A stretch of DNA of 64,000 bases from Salegentibacter salarius (GTDB taxonomy: Bacteria > Bacteroidota > Bacteroidia > Flavobacteriales > Flavobacteriaceae): positions 62,001-126,000 of the forward strand of contig NZ_FVZF01000002.1 of the NCBI RefSeq assembly GCF_900168265.1, written 5' to 3'. Below are positions 37,174-46,253 of the stretch, in pieces. The position numbers and the translations under genes were made by a program. Every line of letters starts with the position of its first letter. Position 1 is the first letter of the stretch. Below the pieces are notes generated by a model. The model was given only the letters and a program-made list of their open reading frames with translations. It had not been told where the DNA came from and did not search any database.

Positions 37174-38718
37174 TTAGTTTGTCAACTCGACAATAACAGG
37201 AGAGACCTTTTTAAGCTTGTAACTTGAGTTACCAGCGATCCCGGCCTGAATATCGAAAATCTGTACAGTTTCGCCTCTACCGGCTCTTCTTAGAGCTGCT
37301 TTGGCACTGCTATCTAATTTATTACCATTAACCCTTATAGTAGGTTGTCCCATTACTTTAAAACTAAATCCAGTAACATTAAGATCCAGGTTAAAGTCAA
37401 AGTCTGGAAGATTTGCACTAATAGTAGAGATTTCTAAACTATTACGTTGCATTTTAACCGTGCCATCTTCTCCTCTCACGGTTCCTACCGGGGTTGGAAT
37501 ATCTTTTATTCTAAAGGTTTTGCTATCTGAAACAGTTTCTCCTCCTGGAAGTTTACCACTTACATTAATAGCAACCTCTCTAGCCTGTAAGCTTGTAACG
37601 TTCATTACGTATTGCCCAGCACCACCAGCAGGTGAAAGACCGGGAGCCTGTGCACTAATACTACCTACTCCAGGAATAGAAATCGTCATTGGGTTTTGAA
37701 CCCCACGATAAAGTACATTCATTTTATCTGCTGAAATAACTGCTGAATTCGGTTTCGGAATAACTGCGTAAGAACTATTAATTGGAATTCTTACAATAGA
37801 ATCTCCTTCTTTAAACTGAAGCTCACCATTGATCTCCTTTTCTCCTACATTTCCAGCAGGGAAATCTAACATTACCTGGCCAGCCTGAGTGCTTTCTACA
37901 TTATTACCGTTAATAGTAACGTTTTCGAATTTCAATGTAGGGTCTACACGACCTAAAACAACTTTACCTTTAAAGTTCTCACCACTAAAGAAAGCCGTCT
38001 TTTCTGGTACTACTATCGCCTGGTAGTTCGTTAAAGAAACATCACTTTGCAGCTGCCCTTCAAGCATTGCAGACAAAATATCGTTTTCGGTTGTTCTAAC
38101 ATCAGATTGTATCTGCGTTAATTTTGTAAGAGAAGCAATTAACGGAAACCCCTGATAGTTGTACATCAACCATGGTTGAGTTACATTCTCATTATTAGTT
38201 ACTTCTTCTGTAGAAAAATCGTTAGCTACTTTACTTCTAATTTGCGGAAATTTATCTCCCAAAACAGCAAGTACTTCATTTCTATAATTATCTATTGCAG
38301 CCACAAATTCTTCTCCTCTTGGAGTTACTCTACCACTTGCAAAAAACAAGTTGTTTAGTTTATCGGCGCGATCCATAGACTCATAATTGGTCTTTTCCTC
38401 ACCTTCAAAATCGGCTAATAATTCATCTTTAAGATTACCTACAGTACTATATAAATTATCAGAAAGCGTACTAATCTGTTCCGCTTTAGCTTTTAATTCT
38501 TCGTATTTTGCAGGTTGTTCTTCGGCTTTAGCGGCTAAACCGGCCATTGCCATATCGTTACGTTGAGATGTGGTCGCATTAGATTCCTCAAGGTCTTCAT
38601 TCATTTGACCGAAGGCTGTTAATACTTCCTTAGACATATTTAGTGCCATCATCGCGATGAATACCAAATACATCAGGTTAATCATCTTCTGTCTTGGTGT
38701 TTGTTTTCCAGACGCCAT
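37174..38718 (-). CDS. gldM: Gliding motility / type IX secretion motor protein GldM
   Basis: 514 aa. The single N-terminal helix (MINLMYLVFIAMMALNMSKE) anchors it in the inner membrane; a coiled helical domain (residues 40-230) and several periplasmic beta domains follow, reaching towards the GldKN ring. GldM with GldL makes the proton-driven motor of gliding and the type IX system. Gap to gldL 53 nt and to gldN 13 nt. Confidence 0.94.
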   Translation of the reverse strand: MASGKQTPRQKMINLMYLVFIAMMALNMSKEVLTAFGQMNEDLEESNATTSQRNDMAMAGLAAKAEEQPAKYEELKAKAEQISTLSDNLYSTVGNLKDELLADFEGEEKTNYESMDRADKLNNLFFASGRVTPRGEEFVAAIDNYRNEVLAVLGDKFPQIRSKVANDFSTEEVTNNENVTQPWLMYNYQGFPLIASLTKLTQIQSDVRTTENDILSAMLEGQLQSDVSLTNYQAIVVPEKTAFFSGENFKGKVVLGRVDPTLKFENVTINGNNVESTQAGQVMLDFPAGNVGEKEINGELQFKEGDSIVRIPINSSYAVIPKPNSAVISADKMNVLYRGVQNPMTISIPGVGSISAQAPGLSPAGGAGQYVMNVTSLQAREVAINVSGKLPGGETVSDSKTFRIKDIPTPVGTVRGEDGTVKMQRNSLEISTISANLPDFDFNLDLNVTGFSFKVMGQPTIRVNGNKLDSSAKAALRRAGRGETVQIFDIQAGIAGNSSYKLKKVSPVIVELTN

Positions 38719-38771
38719 GTGCTAATTAGTTTTGTTCTTTAATAATTTAGGTTTTCAGGGTAATGCAGTAA

Positions 38772-39431
38772 CTAATTAGTCGCCATGCTAGGTTTACCAT
38801 TCATAGCAGTAAGCATACCACCATAAACTCCATTTAAAGAGGAAAGGTTAGCAGCAAGCGATCCCATTTCCTGGTTCAACTTCCCGGCATTCTTTGCAAC
38901 CTCCTGGTTAATCTCTGCCTGGCGAGAAGCCGATTCTACCTGAGCCTTATAGATATTATTTAAGGTTTCCATTTGAGTTGCAGCGGTAGTAAGTTCTTCG
39001 CTGTATTTCTTTTGAGAAGCCATTGCATCTACGGTTGGAGCAATTCCTTTTGCTGCTCCTTCAAAATTGCGAATGCTATCTCCAAGACTATGCATTAAAT
39101 TTGCATCTATCTTAGCTTCTTTAAGCATTTCATCTAATTTCTTAGAAAGTTGGCCCTGAGTTTCTTTATCTTCCTCAATTACTGTTGCGCTACGGCGAGT
39201 TCCCTGTCCACCGGCTAATTCAGGGTAAACTAAAGACCAGTCAAGATCGTCGTCTGTTGGTTCAAAAGCAGAGTATGCGAATACAAAAGCTTCTACTACA
39301 AGCCCTGCAATAAGCATAGGGTTTGCAAATGGCCAGTGCATAATTTTAAAAAGCGCACCTAATATTACAACTGATGCACCTAAACCGTACACCATGTTAG
39401 TTATTCTCTTAGTTGAATTTGATTTTGCCAT
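38772..39431 (-). CDS. gldL: Gliding motility / type IX secretion motor protein GldL
   Basis: 219 aa. Two N-terminal membrane helices (MVYGLGASVVILGALFKIMH and PMLIAGLVVEAFVFAYSAFE) contain the family's glutamate in the second helix, implicated in proton flow; the C-terminal two thirds are cytoplasmic and coiled-coil. GldL pentamers surround GldM dimers. Third position from the topA side; 47 nt from gldK. Confidence 0.94.
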   Translation of the reverse strand: MAKSNSTKRITNMVYGLGASVVILGALFKIMHWPFANPMLIAGLVVEAFVFAYSAFEPTDDDLDWSLVYPELAGGQGTRRSATVIEEDKETQGQLSKKLDEMLKEAKIDANLMHSLGDSIRNFEGAAKGIAPTVDAMASQKKYSEELTTAATQMETLNNIYKAQVESASRQAEINQEVAKNAGKLNQEMGSLAANLSSLNGVYGGMLTAMNGKPSMATN

Positions 39432-39478
39432 AATAATAAAATAGATTTAGATTTTCTACTGGTTAAATAGGTTGTTAA

Positions 39479-40843
39479 TTATCTGTTAGGTTGATTTAGG
39501 GTAACATCTGTTCCGAGGTAATCCTGAACTGTTCTAAAGCCAATATAGCTTCTAGCTGAATCTGCATATTCGTAGTCTCTTGAGCTCACCTGAAGGAAAT
39601 AAGCAACATCCTTCCAGGAACCTCCACGAACTACTTTTCGCATATCATCAGGATTATTTACGGTTGGGTTCATTGAAGACATATATTCGTATGATGCTGG
39701 ATCGTAAGAAGAGTTCACCCATTCCCCAACATTACCAGCCATATTATATAAGCCATAATCGTTAGGATCGTAAGATTTTGCTTCTACAGTGTATAAAGCC
39801 TGATCTGCCGCATAATCCCCTCTTAAAGGTTTAAAGTTAGCCATAAAGCATCCACGATCGTTCTTAGCATAAGGACCACCCCAAGGGTATGTAGCTCCTT
39901 CTAAACCACCACGAGCAGCATATTCCCATTCACCCTCGGTTGGCAAACGGTAAGAAGGCACATTGTGATCTCCCTTCTCTCTTCGGTAGTAATTATGATA
40001 TAAGGTTCTCCATTGCGCAAAAGCTCTTGCCTGTCTCCAGGTAACTCCTACTACAGGATAATCATCAAAAGCACTATGCCAAAAATAATCGTTGTGCATA
40101 GGTTCGTTATAAGAATAATTAAAATCCCTAATCCAAACAGTTGTATCTGGATAAACAGGAATCTCTTCTCGTTTTATAAAATTACTTCTATTCCCCTGCT
40201 CTTTAGCAGCACCCTGAACATCCATCCAGGTATAAGTAAATTTTAATTTTTCAACATCAATAGTACGTTGCCCGTTATACACCTCTTCCATTGGAATATA
40301 CATCATATCCATTACTTCGGCATAATATACATCTGGATAGTCTTCGGTGTCCCAAATAATATCGATGTCTTTATTCAGGCGACGATTTTCGTAAGTATCT
40401 GAAGCTCCACCCTGGCCATAAGTATTCAGCATGTATTCTTCATACGGCGTCATATCTGCTTCATCGGTGTCTAAAAATGCGTACTCACCAATTCCGTCAG
40501 AACCCTCGGTTTCACCCATATTTTCAGCCATAATAGCCAATTCAGTTCTAACAATAGAATCTTTCACATAGTTAACAAACTGGCGATATTCGGCATTGGT
40601 AATTTCGGTTTCGTCCATATAAAAAGAACGCACGGTCACCGTTTTTGGGGGCGCATTACGTTGGCCTGCGATATCATCGTCAGACTTCCCCATAATAAAA
40701 GCACCTCCGGGAATTAATGTCATCCCTAAAGGTTTCTCCGGATTCCACTTCTCCCCTTTCGCACCAACCAGCTGTCCACGATCTCCACGCCCACAGCTTG
40801 AAAGCAAGGCTAGAACAGCTATTAGCGAAATAAATTTCTTCAT
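39479..40843 (-). CDS. gldK: Gliding motility / type IX secretion lipoprotein GldK
   Basis: 454 aa from the ATG at 40841-40843; an upstream ATG at 40870 adds nine residues and lies inside the presumed 5' leader, so I reject it. The lipoprotein signal ends in LLSSC. The FGE-sulfatase fold is plain: LIPGGAFIMGKSDDD, YMDETEITNAEYRQF, YPVVGVTWRQARAFAQW, YRLPTEGEWEYAARGG, GLYNMAGNVGEW and VVRGGSWKD. GldK forms the outer-membrane-associated ring with GldN. First gene of gldKLMN with a well-formed promoter. Confidence 0.94.
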   Translation of the reverse strand: MKKFISLIAVLALLSSCGRGDRGQLVGAKGEKWNPEKPLGMTLIPGGAFIMGKSDDDIAGQRNAPPKTVTVRSFYMDETEITNAEYRQFVNYVKDSIVRTELAIMAENMGETEGSDGIGEYAFLDTDEADMTPYEEYMLNTYGQGGASDTYENRRLNKDIDIIWDTEDYPDVYYAEVMDMMYIPMEEVYNGQRTIDVEKLKFTYTWMDVQGAAKEQGNRSNFIKREEIPVYPDTTVWIRDFNYSYNEPMHNDYFWHSAFDDYPVVGVTWRQARAFAQWRTLYHNYYRREKGDHNVPSYRLPTEGEWEYAARGGLEGATYPWGGPYAKNDRGCFMANFKPLRGDYAADQALYTVEAKSYDPNDYGLYNMAGNVGEWVNSSYDPASYEYMSSMNPTVNNPDDMRKVVRGGSWKDVAYFLQVSSRDYEYADSARSYIGFRTVQDYLGTDVTLNQPNR

Positions 40844-40880
40844 AGTATTTCTTAGGTTAAGACATCTCAATTTACGGCAG

Positions 40881-40911
40881 TAAACCTATCTAATTATTTT
40901 TTAAAAAACAA
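40881..40911 (-). promoter_or_regulatory. Promoter of the gldKLMN operon
   Basis: On the minus strand, TTG (40911-40909), a 20-nt spacer and TAGGTTTA (40888-40881), one base off TAnnTTTG. The predicted start near 40874 leaves a leader of about 30 nt before the gldK ATG. Confidence 0.6.
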
Positions 40912-40958
40912 TAATTTGGGTAAAAATACAGTAAATCAAATTAATGCATGAATTTATT

Positions 40959-42119
40959 TTAAACTTCGTTTTTTCTTTTTGCTTTGTACCATCTTTCAGG
41001 AATTACCTGATTGCAGGCCTCTAAATAATCTTCTTCGCTGCAAGGTAATAACGTACTTCTTTTCAATTTAGTATCTACGTCCGCAAGAAACGGAATTTCT
41101 ATCCACCACCTCCCACTTACGGGACTTTTGTAGAATACTAAAATCTCATCGTCTATGGGCACCTGATACTTTATAAACTCTTTTTTTGCCGAAATAGTAT
41201 TTTCATTAGTACGGTAATTTATACCTTCAGCAAAATACCACATCATTTGCGCCATTAACATAGCTCCTAAATTCCCGAATTTAAGATTATCATATTCGTA
41301 AATCCCAAAAGAACTCACTTTATCACTAATCCCGGCGTATCGAGTAAGTGCGCAAATTTCTTTCCCATCAAATCCATTAGGCGAAGCAATATCTCTTGAG
41401 CCGGAAGAAGGCGCACTAACCGCAGCTAAATCTATAGCTACCATATTTGCATCACGCATTACCGGCTCAACCAGTTTGAAATTATTGCTTACCTCTCCTA
41501 AACGATATGCATCGAAAAAGAGACGCTCCATCAGCTCTATTTCGTCCTGGGAATTAAAGTAAGTTTGATAGCCAATATTCGAATAATTAAACAAATTATA
41601 TGGCTGATTCACCACTATTTTACTAATATAAGACCTGTTACTAATCGGGCTTTCAGCATCTCCCAAATCAAAACGGCTATCTATATTTACAAGATTTACC
41701 ATTTGATCTAAAGTATCGTAAGCCCGGTATTGGGCGTAAACCAAATCCTGACTTCCGCCTAAAAGGACGGGAATCACATCTTTTTTCACTAATTGGGCCA
41801 CGAGAGTTTGCACCGCAAAATAAGTATCCTCTACGGTTTCGCCTTTTTCAATATCTCCCAGATCGGCAATATTAACGTGCCAGTTTCCTGGGAATAAGCT
41901 ATAAAATGCCTTTCTCACATCAACAAAATCAAGAAAGTCTATTTCCTCACCAAGTCGGTTTTCTTTTATACCAACAATGGCCATCTGTACACCTTCCAGG
42001 TCTGGCAAACCCTTAGCAATAGTATGTTTCTTAACTGAATTTCCAAGGGAATGTTCACCAAAACCGGCAATTTCTCTTAGCAAATCTTCAGAAAGGGGAC
42101 TCAGAAAATCTAAATCCAT
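40959..42119 (-). CDS. Arginase-fold protein with degenerate metal site
   Basis: 386 aa. The ureohydrolase fold is recognisable from PVLLGGSQDLVYAQY, VNIDSRFDLGDAE and MVAIDLAAVSAPSSGSRD, and such proteins are often labelled formimidoylglutamase. Yet the Mn-binding motifs are altered: GGDHS is GGSQD (124), DAHxD is D147-S-R149-F-D151, and SxDxDxxDP is AID230-L-A232. Three of six ligands are therefore replaced, so hydrolase activity is unlikely. It is 3 nt after topA and upstream of gldK; a structural or regulatory role is possible but unproven. Confidence 0.8.
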   Translation of the reverse strand: MDLDFLSPLSEDLLREIAGFGEHSLGNSVKKHTIAKGLPDLEGVQMAIVGIKENRLGEEIDFLDFVDVRKAFYSLFPGNWHVNIADLGDIEKGETVEDTYFAVQTLVAQLVKKDVIPVLLGGSQDLVYAQYRAYDTLDQMVNLVNIDSRFDLGDAESPISNRSYISKIVVNQPYNLFNYSNIGYQTYFNSQDEIELMERLFFDAYRLGEVSNNFKLVEPVMRDANMVAIDLAAVSAPSSGSRDIASPNGFDGKEICALTRYAGISDKVSSFGIYEYDNLKFGNLGAMLMAQMMWYFAEGINYRTNENTISAKKEFIKYQVPIDDEILVFYKSPVSGRWWIEIPFLADVDTKLKRSTLLPCSEEDYLEACNQVIPERWYKAKRKNEV

Positions 42120-42122
42120 ATA

Positions 42123-44675
42123 TTATTTCTTCTTTTTGGTAGTGGTTTTCTTTTTCGCAGTCGTCTTCTTAGCTGCAGTTTTCTTTTTAGCCGGAGCTTT
42201 CTTTTTGGTGGTTTTTTTCTTCTTTTTAGACTTTTCTTCTAAAATCTCCTGCACCTCCTGTAAAGTCAAATTCTCGGCATCTGTGGTTTTTGGCAATTCA
42301 ATTTTAGTCTTGCCTTTTATGATATTAAATCTTCCCCAACGTGCCTTTTCAACTCTAATTCCCTCTTCTTCCCAGTTGTGGATCAACTTCTCACGCTCTT
42401 TACGCTTTTTATCCTCAATTAGGGTTTCAATATCTTCAATAGATAAATTATCAAAATCGTATTTCTTGTTGACATTAATAAAAATACCATTCCACTTTAA
42501 GAAAGGACCAAAACGACCTACCCCTTTTTGTACCGGCATATCTTCGTAATGGTGAATTGGCGCATCTGCTTTTTCCTTTTCCTTTATCAACTCCATTGCA
42601 CGTTCAAAATCTACGTTTAATGGATCTTCCCCTTTTTCAAGAGAAACATATTTTTTACCAAATTTCACATAAGGACCAAAACGGCCATTATTTACCTCAA
42701 CTTTTTCATCTTTATATTCCCCTAATTCCTTCGGAAGCTGAAAAAGATCCATCGCTTCTTCGTAAGTAACCGAATCTAAAGTCTGGTCTGGACCAAGACT
42801 GGCGAATTTTGGTTTTTCATCATCCTCTACAGAACCAATTTGAACCATCGGCCCAAATTTCCCTAAGCGTACACTTACCGGTTTTCCGGTTTCCGGATCC
42901 TCGCCTAAAATCCTTTCTCCAACTTCACGGTCGGCATTTTTAGCTACATCTACAACCTGCGGATGAAAGTCTTCATAGAATTCTTTCATCATATGCGTCC
43001 ACTCTTCATTTCCTTCCGCGATATCATCAAAACTTTGTTCAACTCTAGCGGTAAAATTATAATCAAGAATGTTTGAAAAATGATTCACAAGAAAATCGTT
43101 CACCACCATACCTACGGCAGTTGGTACTAATTTCCCTTTATCACTTCCAACGGTTTCAGTTAATTTATTCTCTTTAATATCTTCTCGTTTAAGCACAAAT
43201 TGCAAATACTCGCGCTCTGTACCATCTACCGATCCTTTTTCTATATAATTCCTATTCTGAATGGTAGAAATTGTAGGCGCATAGGTAGAAGGACGTCCAA
43301 TTCCCAATTCTTCCAGTTTCTTCACTAAAGAAGCTTCTGTATATCTATATGGCGGTCTTGTAAATCGTTCGGTTGCGGTTATATATTTATTGTTAAGCGG
43401 CTGATTTTCCTTTAAAGCCGGTAACATTCCGTTTTGCTCTTCTGCATCTTCATCATCATCTGTGCCTTCTAAATAAACTTTTAGAAAACCATCAAATTTC
43501 AATACCTCACCATTTGCAGTAAACAATTTGTCGTGCTTAGAAGCTTCAATTTTTACATTGGTACGCTCTAATTGGGCTTCACTCATTTGCGAGGCGATTG
43601 CTCGTTTCCAGATCAACTCATATAAGCGCTGCTCGTCCCGATCTGCTCTTACCGAATGATTCGCAAAATTAGTTGGCCTAATCGCCTCATGAGCTTCCTG
43701 TGCGCCTTTAGTTTTTCCTTTAAACTGCCTGGATTTAGCGTATTTATCTCCGTAAGCTTTTAAAATTTCTTCTTTAGCACCTTTTCTAGCATCTTCTGAA
43801 AGGTTTACCGAATCTGTTCTCATATAAGTAATATGACCCGCTTCGTATAAACGTTGTGCCATAGTCATGGTTTTACTTACTGAAAAATACAACTTCCTGG
43901 CAGCTTCCTGTTGCAAAGTTGAAGTGGTAAACGGCGGTGCCGGAGATTTTTTTGCAGGTTTGGTAGTAAGTTCTGCTACTTTATAATCTGAGCCAAGGTT
44001 TTGCTGAAGAAATGCTTCAGCTTCTTCCCTGGAATCGAAGTTCTTTGGAATTTTAGCTTTAAAAGATTTACCATCTTCTGTAGTAAATTCGGCGTCTATT
44101 CTAAAGGAAGCTTCCGCAGTAAAATTTTGAATTTCTCGCTCTCTTTCTACAATAAGTCGCACTGAAACAGATTGCACTCTTCCGGCAGAAAGACCTCCTT
44201 TAACTTTTCGCCATAAAACCGGTGAAAGCTCGTATCCTACCAACCTGTCTAAAACCCTACGCGCTTGTTGGGCATTTACCAGGTTATAATTAATTCCTCT
44301 TGGATTATCAATTGCTTTAAGAATAGCCGATTTAGTGATCTCGTGAAAAACAATTCTTTTTGTTTTCTCTTCTTTAAGATTAAGCTCCTCTGCAAGGTGC
44401 CAGGCAATAGCTTCTCCCTCCCGGTCTTCATCACTTGCCAACCAAACCATTTCTGCATCTTTGGCGAAACCTTTAAGTTTTCTAACTACATCTTTCTTGT
44501 CTTTAGAAACTATATATTTTGGTTTAAAATCGCCATCAGTATCTACACCTAATTCTTTCGTAGGTAAGTCGGCTATGTGCCCAAAACTGGACGCTACCTT
44601 ATAATCTTTTCCTAAAAATTTCTCGATGGTTTTTGCCTTGGCAGGGGACTCTACAATCACTAAATTCTTTGCCAT
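42123..44675 (-). CDS. topA: DNA topoisomerase I
   Basis: 850 aa. The Toprim domain begins NLVIVESPAKAKTIEKFLG and contains WLASDEDREGEAIAWHL; the catalytic tyrosine lies in GHITYMRTDSVNLS. The C-terminal part has TopoI repeats (FGPYVKFGKKYVSLEKG, GRFGPFLKWNGIFIN) in place of zinc fingers and ends in a tail of about 35 residues made almost only of Lys, Thr and Ala. It relaxes negative supercoils. Only 3 nt separate it from the arginase-like gene. Confidence 0.95.
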   Translation of the reverse strand: MAKNLVIVESPAKAKTIEKFLGKDYKVASSFGHIADLPTKELGVDTDGDFKPKYIVSKDKKDVVRKLKGFAKDAEMVWLASDEDREGEAIAWHLAEELNLKEEKTKRIVFHEITKSAILKAIDNPRGINYNLVNAQQARRVLDRLVGYELSPVLWRKVKGGLSAGRVQSVSVRLIVEREREIQNFTAEASFRIDAEFTTEDGKSFKAKIPKNFDSREEAEAFLQQNLGSDYKVAELTTKPAKKSPAPPFTTSTLQQEAARKLYFSVSKTMTMAQRLYEAGHITYMRTDSVNLSEDARKGAKEEILKAYGDKYAKSRQFKGKTKGAQEAHEAIRPTNFANHSVRADRDEQRLYELIWKRAIASQMSEAQLERTNVKIEASKHDKLFTANGEVLKFDGFLKVYLEGTDDDEDAEEQNGMLPALKENQPLNNKYITATERFTRPPYRYTEASLVKKLEELGIGRPSTYAPTISTIQNRNYIEKGSVDGTEREYLQFVLKREDIKENKLTETVGSDKGKLVPTAVGMVVNDFLVNHFSNILDYNFTARVEQSFDDIAEGNEEWTHMMKEFYEDFHPQVVDVAKNADREVGERILGEDPETGKPVSVRLGKFGPMVQIGSVEDDEKPKFASLGPDQTLDSVTYEEAMDLFQLPKELGEYKDEKVEVNNGRFGPYVKFGKKYVSLEKGEDPLNVDFERAMELIKEKEKADAPIHHYEDMPVQKGVGRFGPFLKWNGIFINVNKKYDFDNLSIEDIETLIEDKKRKEREKLIHNWEEEGIRVEKARWGRFNIIKGKTKIELPKTTDAENLTLQEVQEILEEKSKKKKKTTKKKAPAKKKTAAKKTTAKKKTTTKKKK

Positions 44676-44694
44676 AACTCTATTTTTCTAGCTG

Positions 44695-44702
44695 CAAAAG
44701 TA
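44695..44702 (-). promoter_or_regulatory. Candidate -7 box for topA
   Basis: Minus-strand TACTTTTG is an exact TAnnTTTG element about 20 nt before the topA ATG. No TTG occurs at -33, so the call rests on the -7 match alone. Confidence 0.4.
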
Positions 44703-44814
44703 TATCAATTTTTTTTTAACAGCCTACATGATTTTATAAAACAACTACAAATACCTTGTAAAACAGCCGCATTCAAGACTTCGCGAATAAAAATTATTTT
44801 ATCTGAAATTTATA

Positions 44815-44839
44815 AAAAAGCCCCGCAATTTTGCGGGGC
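44815..44839 (-). terminator. Terminator after the LVIVD-repeat gene
   Basis: GCCCCGCAA / TTGCGGGGC with a 2-nt centre, followed on the minus strand by T6. It lies 28 nt past the LVIVD gene stop and insulates it from topA. Confidence 0.85.
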
Positions 44840-44866
44840 ATCCTTAAAAAACCAAACAAAACAAAA

Positions 44867-46111
44867 TCAATTGAGGCTAAAAGAACTTAGTAAATTGATC
44901 TCATTACCCTTATAAGTATATTGGAAAAGTGTATTATCCCCAACCATTAAGAGCACTTCCTCTAAAGGTATGACGTCATAGGTGTTAATGTCCTGAAAGT
45001 GATCTGTTAGTTCCAGGTTGGGGGTATTTTTTGTATCATATATTTTTAAACCGGCGGTACCATCGCAAACAAACAACCAATCGTCTTTCACGCCCAGTCC
45101 GTATGGATTTTCCATATCATAAGATATCATTAATTGCGGATTGGACTTATCGGCTACATCTATTACATCAAGTTGGCTCCATTCCTGCCCGCAAGCATTT
45201 CCTCCGCGAATCGTTACATAAGCGATATCATCTTTTACCACCACGGGATCACAACCTAGAATATGACTAAACATAGATTTAAACTGAGGCGCAGCCGGAT
45301 CTTCTAAACTATAGATATACATCCCGCTAGAACTTCCAAGATACAGATGATTCTCTTTGTAAAAGATGGTTTCTATATCACTTCCCACCCATTCGCTTTT
45401 TATCAATTCCGGATTTCTTAAGCCGGCAATATTGAAAACCGATAATTTATTTTGATCTACGACATACAAATAATCCTCGTTAATATTAAATCGAGCCAGT
45501 GAACCTCCGGTGCCCGAGCCTCCCGAATAGTTAGCATCATTTGTAATTGCTCCTTCAGAAAACCACGGCTCACTGGCCATTTCAATCTTTCGGGTCTCCA
45601 TGAGATAACCCATTACAACCTGGGTTTCACTATTAAAATTATCGCTATCTACAAAAGTTGCATTTGCAGGAATACGACTATTATGATTTGGAAAAACGTT
45701 TTTCATTCTTCCTTCCTCCTTGATATTATTCATTTCGCTAAGATCAAAAACCACGAGATCCATAGCCGAATTTGCGAACAGCATATTATCTTTTACCGCG
45801 ATATCTGTATTCAGCGGAATTTCAAGAAATTTAATTTTTACAGGATTCCGATGATGGGTATTGTCTATAATATGAACTCCTTTTTGATCATCATTTATAA
45901 AAACATAGTCTCCATAGGTGTAGATCTTCCCTGCTTCCGCAATGGCTCTTGGTTCAGATATCTTCACCATAGCCCTAAATTCTTCAATAGGCTTTACAAT
46001 GGGAACCGCCACATTATAAAATTCTCCTTCAGTATCATCTTTTTCGCAAGAAGTAAATAGAGCCATTAAAGCCAGGAGCAGCAGCGTAATTATACAATAG
46101 AAAAATCTCAT
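44867..46111 (-). CDS. LVIVD-repeat beta-propeller lipoprotein
   Basis: 414 aa with a lipoprotein signal ending in ALFTSC. The mature part has repeated propeller blades of the LVIVD type: GVHIIDNTHHRNPVKI, LVVFDLSEMNNIK, LSVFNIAGLRNPELI, MYIYSLEDPAAPQF, LDVIDVADKSNPQLM and LKIYDTKNTPNLEL. Probably surface-exposed and protein- or glycan-binding; no enzymatic motif is seen. Single gene, divergent from miaB. Confidence 0.83.
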   Translation of the reverse strand: MRFFYCIITLLLLALMALFTSCEKDDTEGEFYNVAVPIVKPIEEFRAMVKISEPRAIAEAGKIYTYGDYVFINDDQKGVHIIDNTHHRNPVKIKFLEIPLNTDIAVKDNMLFANSAMDLVVFDLSEMNNIKEEGRMKNVFPNHNSRIPANATFVDSDNFNSETQVVMGYLMETRKIEMASEPWFSEGAITNDANYSGGSGTGGSLARFNINEDYLYVVDQNKLSVFNIAGLRNPELIKSEWVGSDIETIFYKENHLYLGSSSGMYIYSLEDPAAPQFKSMFSHILGCDPVVVKDDIAYVTIRGGNACGQEWSQLDVIDVADKSNPQLMISYDMENPYGLGVKDDWLFVCDGTAGLKIYDTKNTPNLELTDHFQDINTYDVIPLEEVLLMVGDNTLFQYTYKGNEINLLSSFSLN

Positions 46112-46189
46112 AATAATCAGGTTGGTTTCTATATAGATGCAGCAAACACGAAAAGGTTGCGTAAGAAAATTAAAAAAATTGCTGTCACT

Positions 46190-46220
46190 TTGTCAGAAGT
46201 TCGTTTTACCCTTATCTTTG
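46190..46220 (+). promoter_or_regulatory. Promoter of the miaB-secG gene run
   Basis: TTG (46190-46192), a 20-nt spacer and TATCTTTG (46213-46220), matching both boxes of the Bacteroidota housekeeping promoter exactly. Predicted start near 46227, about 27 nt before the miaB ATG. This is the clearest promoter in the window. Confidence 0.75.
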
Positions 46221-46253
46221 CATTTCTTAATCCTGAAAAGGAAACTTTGAATT

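Noticed and set aside
41977-42549. 190-aa plus-strand reading frame with a hydrophobic Phe/Val-rich stretch
   Set aside because: The apparent membrane segment is just the complement of the lysine codons in the topA tail.
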